From the NCBI GenBank assembly GCA_905214725.1, contig CAJMNH010000016.1:1-41331 (forward strand): a stretch of 41,331 nt of DNA, in the 5' to 3' direction. The translations under genes were made by a program, and so were the position numbers. This DNA comes from an uncultured bacterium. GTDB lineage: Bacteria; Bacteroidota; Bacteroidia; Bacteroidales; Rikenellaceae. Below, piece after piece: positions 17,800 to 25,551 of this stretch. Numbering within the stretch: the first letter of the stretch is position 1; every line of letters starts with the position of its first letter. The notes under the pieces were generated by a model. It had not been told where the DNA came from, made no database searches, and saw only the letters and a program-made list of their open reading frames with translations.

Positions 17800-20700
17800 T
17801 CAGAATACCATCTTGAGGCTGAAGATGATTTTGCGGGGAATCGGCATCAGATTGGCCGTATCGTCCGAAGAGGAGTTGGCCGTCGACACCGGCGTATACA
17901 TACTTGCACCGGAGTTCGAACCGATACCGCTCTCGGGGCTGATCGCACCCGTTACGCCCGTCCAATAGAAGAGCGTATTGCCGGTAACGCCCACCGTCAC
18001 CCGCTTCATGCCGATCTTGCGCGTCCACCGCTCCGGCAAATCGTAGTAGAGCGACACGTCGCGCAGACAGAGATAGTCGGCCTTCTCGACCATAAAATCC
18101 GAATTGCCCCGCCAGTTGCGGTTGCCCCAGTCGGAATCGTTGGGGAAAAATCGGGCGTATTTGGCCTCCGTATCGCCCGGATACTGCCAGCATTCGTAGG
18201 CCAGTTTGCCGAGCGCCGAGTTGCAGTCGCCCATCGTGTTTTTCAGCAGGTGGGTCTTCATGCCGTTGACGATCGAATGTCCGAGCGCATAATCGAAATA
18301 GACGTTCAACGTAAGACCCTTGTAACGGAATGTATTGTTGATGCCGCCCGTCGAATGCGGCACGACGTTTCCGAGATAGAACATATCCTCGTCGTTGATG
18401 ATCTCGTTACCGTCGGCGTCGCGGGCCGAGCCCTTGCGGTTGCGCCACTCGTAATCGCCGGCGTCTTTGCGGCCGGCGATCGCCCGACCGTCGCTCACGC
18501 GGTAACCCAGCGACTGCGCATCGTAGAGCGCTGCGTCGGCCTCGGCCTCGGTCTGGATAATGTGGTCGATCTTGTAGCCGTAGATGCGGCCCAGCGGCTC
18601 GCCGACGGCCGTCCCGCCGAAGCGGTAGCCGCTCTCGGTCATCTTGTAGCCGCCGATGCGCCAAGCGCGTTCGCCGGTCGGGAGACCGTTCTCATCGACC
18701 GCGTCGTAGACATATTCGTCGGGCAGCGAAAGCACCTTGTTGCGCGTGAACGAATAGGTGATGTCGGTAGTCCACGTGAAATTCTTCTTCTGGATGTTCA
18801 CCGAACTGATTTCGGCCTCGAAACCGTAGAAGCGCGCGCTGCCTACGTTCGCCTTTACGCTCGAATAGGGTCCGGTATCGGGCATGGTAATGGAGAACAG
18901 CATATCGTCCGTACGCTTGTTGTAATAGTCGAAAACGAAGCGCAGGCGATCCTTGAAGAACCCCAGATCGAGGCCCAGATCCAACTGCGTAGTAGTCTCC
19001 CATTTCATGGCGGCATTCTGCATGGCCGAGGGAAGCAGCGTCGTATGGCCGTTGTAGACGTCGGTGGCGAAAGCGCCGTAGGCGTCGTAAAGTCCGATGC
19101 CGTTGTTTCCGGTCTGGCCGTAGGAGGCGCGCAGTTTGAAGGTGTTCATCCGCGTCTTCGCAACGTTCCAGAAGGGCTCTTCGGAGATGACCCACGCCAC
19201 CGATCCCGCCGGAAAAAATCCCCATTGGTTGCCCTTGATGAACTTCGACGAACCGTCGGCGCGGAACGTCCCCGAAAAGATATAACGGTTGTCGTAGTTG
19301 TACTGCGCACGGGCGAAATAGGAGATGAGCGCCTGTTTCTCGTCCTTGTTCGAGGCCGTGAAGTTGACGCCCGAATCGAGAATGGGCACGTCGTCGGAGG
19401 TCGAACCGGTCGCGTTGGCCGTCAGATACCAGTATCGCTGCGACATGTATTCGTAACCGCCCGTCAGGCTGAGCGAATGGACGTTGCGGAAGGTCTTGTC
19501 ATAGTTGAGCAGCGCGGTGAAGGTGTCGCGGACCGTCTGTGTGCGGGTCTCGGTGGTCGAGCGCTGCTCGGTAATCGTGTTGGCGATGCCGTCGCGTTCG
19601 CCGTAGGCGTAGTAACTCCCTCGATAGGCCTGATCGTAGTAGTTGTACTGCGCCGTGGCGGTCAAGCCGTTACAGATGTTCCATTTCAGGTTGAAGGTGG
19701 CCGAAGCGCGGTTCATCATGATTTCGCGGTCGTAGAACGTTTCATACCACTTGGCGCTGTGGGCGTTCTTATTGGTTATCACGAGCTGGTTCCAATTGCC
19801 GTCGTCGTCGTATTCGCGGGTGGTCGGCGCGACGATCAGGCCGCGCCCCACGGCATTGTAGTAATTTCCCACGAGCGGATGCTTCTTCTGGCGCGACAGA
19901 TCGAAGGTCGTCGACGCCTCCAGCCGTTTCGTGATTTTGAACGAGGTGTTTCCGTGGATGGTGAAGACGTTGTAGCTGCTCATCGCCACGATCCCGTCGT
20001 CGCCGAGATAACTGGCCGACGCGGCATACTTCAACTTGTCCGTTCCGCCGTTCACGCCGATATACTCCTTGTGCCAGAAGGCGTTCGAAAACCATTGCGA
20101 CTGCCAGTCGGTGTCGGTGAAGCCGATGACCTTCGAAGCGTCGAGCGGATCGTACATCCACGAATAACCCGCCGGCACAGGTTCCCGATACCCCAGATAG
20201 CGGGTCGAGAAGATCGCCGTAGGCGACGTGTTGCCCGTACCATAGGCATTGGGGCCCGTCAACAGCGTCGCAGCGCTATGGCTCTCGCTGTTGGCATAGG
20301 TGTTCTGAATGGCCGGACGCAGGAAATTCAGGTATTCGCGCGCATTCATGAAATCCCACTTGCGCGAAGGGCTCGACACGCCGAGCTGCAAATCGAATAC
20401 GATCTGCGGCCCCAGCGCCGCGGAACCTTTTTTGGTCGTCACCAGAATGACGCCGTTGGAGGCGCGCGCTCCGTAGATGCTCGCCGAAGCGGCGTCCTTC
20501 AACACCTCCATCGACTCGATGTCGTTGGTATTGATGCCGTTCAGGTCTTCGCGCAACGCCCCGTCGACGATATAGATCGGGTCGTTTCCCATCGTGATGG
20601 ACGATCCGCCGCGGATCATCATACGGGGAGCTTCGCCCGAAAGCGAATTGCTCGTCTGCACGCGCAGGCCCGGAACTTTCCCTTTCAGTGCATCGGCCAC

Positions 20701-21396
20701 GGTCGCCACCGGCGCATTGTCCAACTTCGCGCCGTCGACCTTCGAAATCGCCGTGGTCAGCGTCCGCCGCGACTGCGTGCCGTATCCCACGACCACGACC
20801 TCGTCCATCGAAGTCGCCGTTTCGGAGAGTGTCACATCGATGGAGGTGCGACCGCCGATCGGCTCGCGGTGTTCGGCATAACCGAGAAAGGAGAAGACCA
20901 GCACATTGCTCGGCCGCGCGTCGATGGAATAACCGCCCGCGATGTCGGTCACCGTTCCCGAGGTCGAACCGTCGATCCATACCGCAACGCCGACAAGCGG
21001 CCGACCGGCCGAATCCTTCACCGTTCCGGTTACGGGATTGCTCTTCACGGCGGTCGCAGGCGATTGAGGCGGGACGGCTTTTGCGACGAGTATGCTCTTA
21101 CCGCTTACCGTACAATTCACACGCTGTCCCTCGAAAATCCGTTCGACGACCTTCTGCACGTCTTCGTTATCGGCCTCGATGTAGACCGGCGCATCCATTC
21201 GGACGTCGTCCGCCTTGACCGAGATCGAATAGCCTTGCTGTCGCAGAGCGAGGATCGCCTGCTGCACAGTGGTGTTCTGCAACTTCAGGCTGAGTTTCTG
21301 CGCATGTACGGTCAGCGGAACCGTTTGCGCCAGAACCGCTACTGCAATCATCGCCCACAACCTGCGGTACAGGAAAGAGAGTAGATTTGTTTTCAT
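17800..21396 (-). CDS. SusC/RagA TonB-linked outer-membrane transporter with STN domain
   Basis: 1198 residues. Signal peptide to about residue 33 (VHAQ); STN domain ~34-105 (KLSLKLQNTTVQQAILALRQQGY...), which in FecA-like systems passes a signal to the FecR anti-sigma factor; CarboxypepD-like domain ~120-205 (VTGTVKDSAGRPLVGVAV); TonB box region EVVVVGYGTQ ~213-222; plug ~225-330 (DPIYIVDGALREDLNGINTNDIESMEVLKDAASASIYGARASNGV in part); then the beta barrel to the C-terminal Phe. It imports the locus substrate and also senses it. It heads the operon susC-susD-FISUMP-GDPD/GLUG-GDPD and follows the fecR gene by 131 bp, where a sigma-dependent promoter is expected; I could not identify one by consensus. 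Confidence 0.95.
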   Translation of the reverse strand: MKTNLLSFLYRRLWAMIAVAVLAQTVPLTVHAQKLSLKLQNTTVQQAILALRQQGYSISVKADDVRMDAPVYIEADNEDVQKVVERIFEGQRVNCTVSGKSILVAKAVPPQSPATAVKSNPVTGTVKDSAGRPLVGVAVWIDGSTSGTVTDIAGGYSIDARPSNVLVFSFLGYAEHREPIGGRTSIDVTLSETATSMDEVVVVGYGTQSRRTLTTAISKVDGAKLDNAPVATVADALKGKVPGLRVQTSNSLSGEAPRMMIRGGSSITMGNDPIYIVDGALREDLNGINTNDIESMEVLKDAASASIYGARASNGVILVTTKKGSAALGPQIVFDLQLGVSSPSRKWDFMNAREYLNFLRPAIQNTYANSESHSAATLLTGPNAYGTGNTSPTAIFSTRYLGYREPVPAGYSWMYDPLDASKVIGFTDTDWQSQWFSNAFWHKEYIGVNGGTDKLKYAASASYLGDDGIVAMSSYNVFTIHGNTSFKITKRLEASTTFDLSRQKKHPLVGNYYNAVGRGLIVAPTTREYDDDGNWNQLVITNKNAHSAKWYETFYDREIMMNRASATFNLKWNICNGLTATAQYNYYDQAYRGSYYAYGERDGIANTITEQRSTTETRTQTVRDTFTALLNYDKTFRNVHSLSLTGGYEYMSQRYWYLTANATGSTSDDVPILDSGVNFTASNKDEKQALISYFARAQYNYDNRYIFSGTFRADGSSKFIKGNQWGFFPAGSVAWVISEEPFWNVAKTRMNTFKLRASYGQTGNNGIGLYDAYGAFATDVYNGHTTLLPSAMQNAAMKWETTTQLDLGLDLGFFKDRLRFVFDYYNKRTDDMLFSITMPDTGPYSSVKANVGSARFYGFEAEISSVNIQKKNFTWTTDITYSFTRNKVLSLPDEYVYDAVDENGLPTGERAWRIGGYKMTESGYRFGGTAVGEPLGRIYGYKIDHIIQTEAEADAALYDAQSLGYRVSDGRAIAGRKDAGDYEWRNRKGSARDADGNEIINDEDMFYLGNVVPHSTGGINNTFRYKGLTLNVYFDYALGHSIVNGMKTHLLKNTMGDCNSALGKLAYECWQYPGDTEAKYARFFPNDSDWGNRNWRGNSDFMVEKADYLCLRDVSLYYDLPERWTRKIGMKRVTVGVTGNTLFYWTGVTGAISPESGIGSNSGASMYTPVSTANSSSDDTANLMPIPRKIIFSLKMVF

Positions 21397-21527
21397 CGAG
21401 TTTTAAGGTTTAGTAGTTCAGATGGTTTTTACAGGGACGGAACATCCGGTCGGCGTCCGGTCGGAGAGGTCATAAGGGCGTTTTCCGCAGCCCGCCGGAC
21501 GTCAGTCGAACGAAGGCCTTTCCAGAT

Positions 21528-22526
21528 TTATCTATATAGGTGAATGGTGTTCCCCACATGGCGGTGTCGCATCCGGCCGTTGAGTTGCAGGGCCGCGAGT
21601 ATCTGATCCAACGATTCGTGGTTGATGAATGCCGAATAGTAGCGTTCGTCGGCCAGCCGCTCGTCGTCGATGACGATCCGCACGTTGAAGGTGCGTTCGA
21701 GTTGCAGGGCGATGTCGGAAAGACGCGAATTGATGAATGTCAGGCTGTTCCCCTCCATATTGTCGGAATAGAGACCGTCGGGGAATCGCATGGAGGTGAT
21801 CTCCCCCGAGGATTTGTCGAGTTTCGTAAGTTCGCCCGGCGTCATGCGGATGCGCCGGTTCCATTCCAGATTTTTGGTCTGCATATCGATCACGCCCGAA
21901 AGCAGAGCGACCTCCACTTCGCTGTTGTCGGCGTAGGAACAGATGTTGAACGAGGTTCCGTGCACGAAGATATCGACGTCGTCGGCCGAAAGCACGAACC
22001 CGCGATCGGGATCTTTGGCGATATCCGCATAGGCTTCGCCCGAAAGGAATACGCGCCGTTCGTCGCCGGAGAACCGGACCGGATAGATGAGCCGGCTGCC
22101 CGAATTGATGGTGATCGTCGAACCGTCCGACAACGCAATGTTACGGGTCTGGCCGTAGGGCGCATAGACCTCCTGCCACTCGGTCTTCGGAACGAGATGC
22201 TGCGAAACGACCAGATAAGTCAGCGCAGCAGCGGCCACGGGCGCGGCGAGCATGGCGGCCACGCGCGCAATGCGCACCCACAACGGCCGCGGCCTGCCTT
22301 GCACGAAATTCCGCCGCCGGATGCGCTCCGTGGTTTCAGCATAGGCGCGGCGGGTTTGCGACGGAGAGACGGGGGGGGGTTCGAGCGCATCCCAATAGGC
22401 CTGCATCGATTGCTGTTTAAGGATCCCGTCCACCGGCGAATCGAACCATTCGGCAAACTCCTCACGCACGGCACGGGTCTGACGATGGCCTAAATAGAGG
22501 TCGATAATTCGTTTGATTCTTGACAT
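21528..22526 (-). CDS. FecR family anti-sigma factor
   Basis: 332 residues. N-terminal cytoplasmic anti-sigma part (1-~80), one membrane segment ~85-108 (VRIARVAAMLAAPVAAAALTY), periplasmic FecR domain (APYGQTRNIALSDGSTITINSGS...) and a DUF4974 STN-like C-terminus (LERTFNVRIVIDDERL ... QILAALQL). It should hold the ECF sigma factor (22631-23194) until SusC binds its ligand and signals through its STN domain. Odd feature: codons 50-52 (Pro-Pro-Pro) are a run of nine C on the coding strand. One extra C gives a stop 12 codons later; one fewer shifts into a frame that ends near codon 100. Both remove the periplasmic sensor. Translation start at 22526 is followed closely upstream by the inverted repeat 22530-22556. 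Confidence 0.92.
   Translation of the reverse strand: MSRIKRIIDLYLGHRQTRAVREEFAEWFDSPVDGILKQQSMQAYWDALEPPPVSPSQTRRAYAETTERIRRRNFVQGRPRPLWVRIARVAAMLAAPVAAAALTYLVVSQHLVPKTEWQEVYAPYGQTRNIALSDGSTITINSGSRLIYPVRFSGDERRVFLSGEAYADIAKDPDRGFVLSADDVDIFVHGTSFNICSYADNSEVEVALLSGVIDMQTKNLEWNRRIRMTPGELTKLDKSSGEITSMRFPDGLYSDNMEGNSLTFINSRLSDIALQLERTFNVRIVIDDERLADERYYSAFINHESLDQILAALQLNGRMRHRHVGNTIHLYR
22371..22379. repeat. Homopolymeric C9 tract inside fecR
   Basis: Nine consecutive G on the plus strand, C on the coding strand, at anti-sigma codons 50-52. It is a mononucleotide run of the length that can slip during replication. The only other run of this size I noticed is the G9 at 3474-3482. Confidence 0.8.
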
Positions 22527-22529
22527 CGT

Positions 22530-22556
22530 GATGTATCTTTATCTTAAAGACACATC
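22530..22556 (-). promoter_or_regulatory. Inverted repeat at the fecR translation start
   Basis: GATGT-n-TCTTT / AAAGA-n-ACATC arms (22530-22540 and 22546-22556) around a 5-nt centre, beginning 4 nt before the fecR ATG. As RNA it would fold just upstream of or over the initiation region, so it could tune anti-sigma translation; as DNA it could be an operator. The role is unproven. Confidence 0.4.
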
Positions 22557-22630
22557 TCGCGGGCGATACACCCAACGGTCCTATGTGAAATTCTGATTTT
22601 TTCGAATTTCGGGCATACGTCCGCCCGCAG

Positions 22631-23194
22631 TCAATGGATAAAAAACAGCAGGGAAAATGCGGTTAACGCATGACGCAACTCCTTCAACGCAAGTGTCAGA
22701 TGGTTTTCAACCGTCTTTTTCGAAAGATGGAGTGCATCCGCGATCGTCTGATTGTCCATGTGCAGATAGCGGCTCATCTCGAAGATGCGCCGCCGCTGTT
22801 CGGGCATCCGGCAGACGACGAGTTTGATGAACAGCTCTTTCTCGCGGGCGTAGTACTCCTCTTCGTCGGAGGCGCCGTCCGACAGGGTTTCGCCGAGCCG
22901 GACGTCAGCCGAATTCAGATTGGCGGTGCGGCGAATCTCATTCAATGCGGCATTGCGCGCCATGCGGTAGAGGTATCCGCCGAACGACACAACCCCTTCC
23001 CGAAAGATTTCGCGACGCTCCCAAACCTTCACGAATACGTCCTGAGCGATGTCTTCGGCCGCGCCCTCCTCCTTGACGATGCATGCGACGAAACTTCGCA
23101 CACGCGGATAATACGTTTCGAACAACTCCCGAAAAGCCGTTTCATTGCCCTCGGATAATTGCCGCATGAGTATATGTTCGTTATTAGACGACAT
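22631..23194 (-). CDS. RNA polymerase ECF-type sigma-70 factor
   Basis: 187 residues. Region 2 (~25-90: FRELFETYYPRVRSFVACIVKEEGAAEDIAQDVFVKVWERR) and region 4 (~130-175: MPEQRRRIFEMSRYLHMDNQTIADALHLSKKTVENHLTLALKELR) are both present, in the style of the Bacteroidota group that pairs with FecR and SusC. It is expected to transcribe the susC operon when released by the FecR protein encoded 104 bp downstream. Its own promoter is a strong housekeeping one (23225-23256), so the regulator is made independently of the inducer. Confidence 0.94.
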   Translation of the reverse strand: MSSNNEHILMRQLSEGNETAFRELFETYYPRVRSFVACIVKEEGAAEDIAQDVFVKVWERREIFREGVVSFGGYLYRMARNAALNEIRRTANLNSADVRLGETLSDGASDEEEYYAREKELFIKLVVCRMPEQRRRIFEMSRYLHMDNQTIADALHLSKKTVENHLTLALKELRHALTAFSLLFFIH

Positions 23195-23224
23195 TCAGAC
23201 CGCTCGTTTTGTGGATGCGACAGC

Positions 23225-23256
23225 CAAAAATAAGCATATTTACCTGAAATAACAAA
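23225..23256 (-). promoter_or_regulatory. Promoter of the ECF sigma gene
   Basis: -33 TTTG at 23256-23253, 20-bp spacer, -7 TATTTTTG at 23232-23225 on the minus strand; the leader would be about 25 nt. Confidence 0.8.
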
Positions 23257-23322
23257 AAACGGCACGGATTCGGTAACGCGATTTCACGGAGCATCGATCC
23301 GGCATATTCTCTGACAAAAACG

Positions 23323-23344
23323 CCGGTTCCCCAAGGGGAACCGG
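23323..23344 (-). terminator. Perfect palindrome with minus-strand T run
   Basis: CCGGTTCCCC / GGGGAACCGG separated by 2 nt; read on the minus strand it is followed by CGTTTTTG, the form of a Rho-independent terminator. No gene feeds into it from the right (dps runs the other way), so it either ends an unrecognised short minus-strand transcript or insulates the sigma promoter from antisense transcription. A second hairpin (GGCGGA/TCCGCC, 23353-23367) lies beside it. The rest of 23257-23419 shows nothing I recognise. Confidence 0.55.
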
Positions 23345-23419
23345 AACCCTGAGGCGGAGTGTCCGCCGGATCGCCATGTGAATTTCGCGCCGATAAAACA
23401 GGTGCGCGGAACGGCTAAT

Positions 23420-23434
23420 ATAGACCATATCTAT
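23420..23434 (+). promoter_or_regulatory. OxyR-like palindrome upstream of dps
   Basis: ATAG-N7-CTAT (23420-23423 and 23431-23434), the half-operator pattern of OxyR, centred about 65 bp before the expected start of dps transcription. A second imperfect palindrome, GATA-N5-TATC, is at 23440-23452. OxyR control of dps is known in Bacteroides; here it is inferred from this pattern only. Confidence 0.45.
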
Positions 23435-23454
23435 TATCAGATAATTTCTATCGA

Positions 23455-23486
23455 TTTGTTTTATAATATTATTACCGCTACTTTTG
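23455..23486 (+). promoter_or_regulatory. Promoter of dps
   Basis: -33 TTTG at 23455-23458, 20-bp spacer, -7 TACTTTTG at 23479-23486: full consensus. The start site is expected near 23491, giving a leader of about 60 nt. Confidence 0.85.
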
Positions 23487-23552
23487 TACCAACGAAAAGA
23501 AGCGCGGGCAACGCGCTGAAAAAGAAAATATTCACATAAAATAAAAACGATT

Positions 23553-24026
23553 ATGAAAACAACGGATTATCTGCACTTGAACGAACAAAAAGTGCACAAC
23601 GTAGTATCGACGCTGCATCAGCTGCTGGCCGACTTTCAGGTATTTTACACGAATCTGCGCGGGTTCCACTGGGACATCGAAGGACACGGGTTTTTCGTTC
23701 TGCACAGCAAATTCGAGGAGTTGTACGACGACACCGCAGAGAAGGCGGATCAAATCGCGGAACGGATCCTGATGCTGGGAGGCGTGCCCGAAAACCGGTT
23801 CAGCGAATACCTGAAAGCGGCCAAAGTAAAGGAGATTACCGGCGTGACGCGCGGAGACGACGCGATCGGCCATATCCTCTCCACATACAGCTACCTTATC
23901 GGCGAAGAACGGAAGGTGCTCGAACAGGCTTCGGCGGCGAACGACGAAGGAACCGTCGCTCTGATGAGCGACTACCTGAAAGAGCAGGAGAAGATGGTCT
24001 GGATGCTCACGGCCTACAACAAGTAA
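23553..24026 (+). CDS. dps: Dps family DNA-protecting ferritin-like protein
   Basis: 157 residues, one ferritin-like four-helix bundle. The ferroxidase-type ligands are in place: His39 (GFHWDIEG), His51, acidic residue 55 (Glu where E. coli has Asp), Asp66 and Glu70 (ADQIAER). It forms a 12-subunit shell that oxidises and stores Fe(II) with peroxide, protecting DNA. The lysine-rich N-terminal DNA-binding tail of E. coli Dps is short here. Monocistronic with its own promoter, an OxyR-like site and a strong terminator, which fits oxidative-stress control. Confidence 0.96.
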   Translation: MKTTDYLHLNEQKVHNVVSTLHQLLADFQVFYTNLRGFHWDIEGHGFFVLHSKFEELYDDTAEKADQIAERILMLGGVPENRFSEYLKAAKVKEITGVTRGDDAIGHILSTYSYLIGEERKVLEQASAANDEGTVALMSDYLKEQEKMVWMLTAYNK

Positions 24027-24046
24027 CGGCCTTTTTCGACACGCAG

Positions 24047-24080
24047 TGCCGGCGGACAAAAATCCGCCGGCATTTTTTTT
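24047..24080 (+). terminator. Rho-independent terminator of dps
   Basis: Perfect 10-bp stem TGCCGGCGGA / TCCGCCGGCA (24047-24056, 24063-24072) followed by eight T. Confidence 0.95.
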
Positions 24081-24100
24081 ATCCGAACAAGACGGACAAA

Positions 24101-24808
24101 TCACGGCTTTTTCAGACAGGCGAACCAATAGGAGTAGGTCTTCGTCGTCCCGTCGTCGAGCCGGACGTCGTAACTGCGGCTGAAAGGTCGTCCAAGACGG
24201 AACGGAACGGGCGAGGCAAAGATCGGCCCGTCGTAACAGAACGTGTGGTACTCGCCGTTCTCGCCGTTGGGATCGACGCCGGCGGGCAGCGAAGCGACGA
24301 ATCCGTCGTCGATAGTCTTTCCAATGGTGGCGCGTCCCAATCCGTCGGCCATCGTCGTCACGACGACGGTCTTCAATCCCGAAGCGAGAAATTCGCGCAT
24401 CGCTTCGTCCGAAGAACGGCCCCAAAGCGGTTCGACGACTTCGATGCCCAGCGGCGCGAGCTGCCGCTCCCGATAAGCACGGATGTCATCCAGAAAAATA
24501 TCGCCGAAGATGAAGTGCGTCACGCCCTGCGCCTTGAACTGTTCGACGGCGCGGGACATCGCCGCACCGTAATCCGCCAGATCGCCTGCGGGCGTCAGAT
24601 CGACGATATACAGCGGTATTCCGATCCGCTCGGCCTGCGCCCGCAGCAGCGCTGCAGGAATGCCGTGCATCGTCGAACGTCGCGTCGCGCGGTTGACGGT
24701 CGTCAACAGAGCGACGATTTCGTACCGACCCGACTGCATCGCCTGCCAGAGCGCATGGGCGGAGTCTTTGCCGCCGCTCCAATTGAAAACCGCCTTCAAC
24801 CGTTCCAT
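24101..24808 (-). CDS. Dph6-like PP-loop ATP pyrophosphatase (diphthine-ammonia ligase family)
   Basis: 235 residues from the ATG at 24808. N-terminal PP-loop SGGKDSAHALW (about residues 10-20) binds ATP. The C-terminal half has the family motifs GDIFLDDIRAYRE, EPLWGRSSDE and GENGEYHTFCYDGP. The bacterial role is not diphthamide synthesis, since bacterial EF-G lacks diphthamide; an ATP-dependent amidation or similar reaction is expected. The gene overlaps the 3' end of the DUF2284 gene by 13 bp, so the two are translationally linked and probably work together. The start at 24808 is chosen because the PP-loop sits at the N-terminus in the family; an upstream extension would overlap DUF2284 heavily. 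Confidence 0.88.
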   Translation of the reverse strand: MERLKAVFNWSGGKDSAHALWQAMQSGRYEIVALLTTVNRATRRSTMHGIPAALLRAQAERIGIPLYIVDLTPAGDLADYGAAMSRAVEQFKAQGVTHFIFGDIFLDDIRAYRERQLAPLGIEVVEPLWGRSSDEAMREFLASGLKTVVVTTMADGLGRATIGKTIDDGFVASLPAGVDPNGENGEYHTFCYDGPIFASPVPFRLGRPFSRSYDVRLDDGTTKTYSYWFACLKKP

Positions 24809-25368
24809 ACGACCTTCTTCGCGTTGTGGAAAAACCCGCTGACGAGCGTCAGGTACTCCGGCAGACAGCCGTTCGCGCCCCATTTCAATTCGATCCCCAA
24901 CAATTCGGAGGTCGTTTTGCCGACGTCGAATCCGAAAGCCTCCAGCGAAGGGCGCACCAACTCGGGATGACGGCAAGGCAGCTTTTCAAGCCGCGTGCAG
25001 GTTCCCTCGGGACAGTAAAGACAGGTTCCGGCATAGGCGACCGACCGACCGCCGTATGTTTTTTCCATTTCAAGCAACAGCCGTTCGACGCGCTGCCGTT
25101 CGGGCCGGAGCAGCCGCGTCGCTTCCGAAAGGGGAACGGCAGGTTCCGACGGAACGATCTTCGCCGCGACAATCAGCGCGGTCTCATACTCCGAAAGGCG
25201 CTTCTCCGCTTCGAAATCGAACGGCGGGCAGGCCCAACTGCCTCCATAGTTCCGGCAGTCGCGGCAATACCCCGCAATACGCTCCGCATCGCGGAAACGG
25301 GCGATATAATCGGCGGCGGGAAGCGTCGCCGTGAAATATTCGGCCGTGTATCGAAGCGAAAAATCCAT
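24796..25368 (-). CDS. DUF2284 metal-binding (Cys-rich) protein
   Basis: 190 residues from the ATG at 25368. Cys motifs CRDC-x5-GSWACPPF (about residues 33-50) and CLYCPEGTC ... CRHP (about 120-140) match DUF2284, predicted to bind metal or an Fe-S cluster. Function unknown. A -7 element (25373-25380) ends only 4 nt before this ATG, supporting this start and suggesting a nearly leaderless mRNA; the frame stays open upstream but that part would lie before the promoter. It forms a two-gene unit with the PP-loop ATPase. The unit lies 183 bp downstream of btuF in the same direction, so a link with corrinoid use is possible but unproven. Confidence 0.82.
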   Translation of the reverse strand: MDFSLRYTAEYFTATLPAADYIARFRDAERIAGYCRDCRNYGGSWACPPFDFEAEKRLSEYETALIVAAKIVPSEPAVPLSEATRLLRPERQRVERLLLEMEKTYGGRSVAYAGTCLYCPEGTCTRLEKLPCRHPELVRPSLEAFGFDVGKTTSELLGIELKWGANGCLPEYLTLVSGFFHNAKKVVWNG

Positions 25369-25372
25369 ACGG

Positions 25373-25380
25373 CAAAAATA
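25373..25380 (-). promoter_or_regulatory. -7 element of the DUF2284/Dph6-like operon
   Basis: TATTTTTG on the minus strand, ending 4 nt before the ATG; no TTTG at -33. Transcription would start at or within a base or two of the start codon. Confidence 0.5.
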
Positions 25381-25551
25381 GTCGATTCGACGGGTTCTCG
25401 AAATTAACTCCTCAATATTTATTGTAAATTCGGGTTTTGTCCGCAGTATCCAGACGGGTGAAGCCGTCCCAATCGTGGGATCATGAAAGGCAATGAAACC
25501 GAGCACGACCATCCATAAGGCGCGCGCTCACGCGGCGGCATCGACCGCCAA

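Noticed and set aside
18250..21384. Open frame of about 1040 codons on the plus strand
   Set aside because: Exactly antisense to susC, which has clear STN, plug and barrel domains.
23240..23428. 62-codon minus-strand frame upstream of the sigma gene
   Set aside because: It runs through the perfect palindrome and the sigma promoter, and I recognise no promoter or signal for it.
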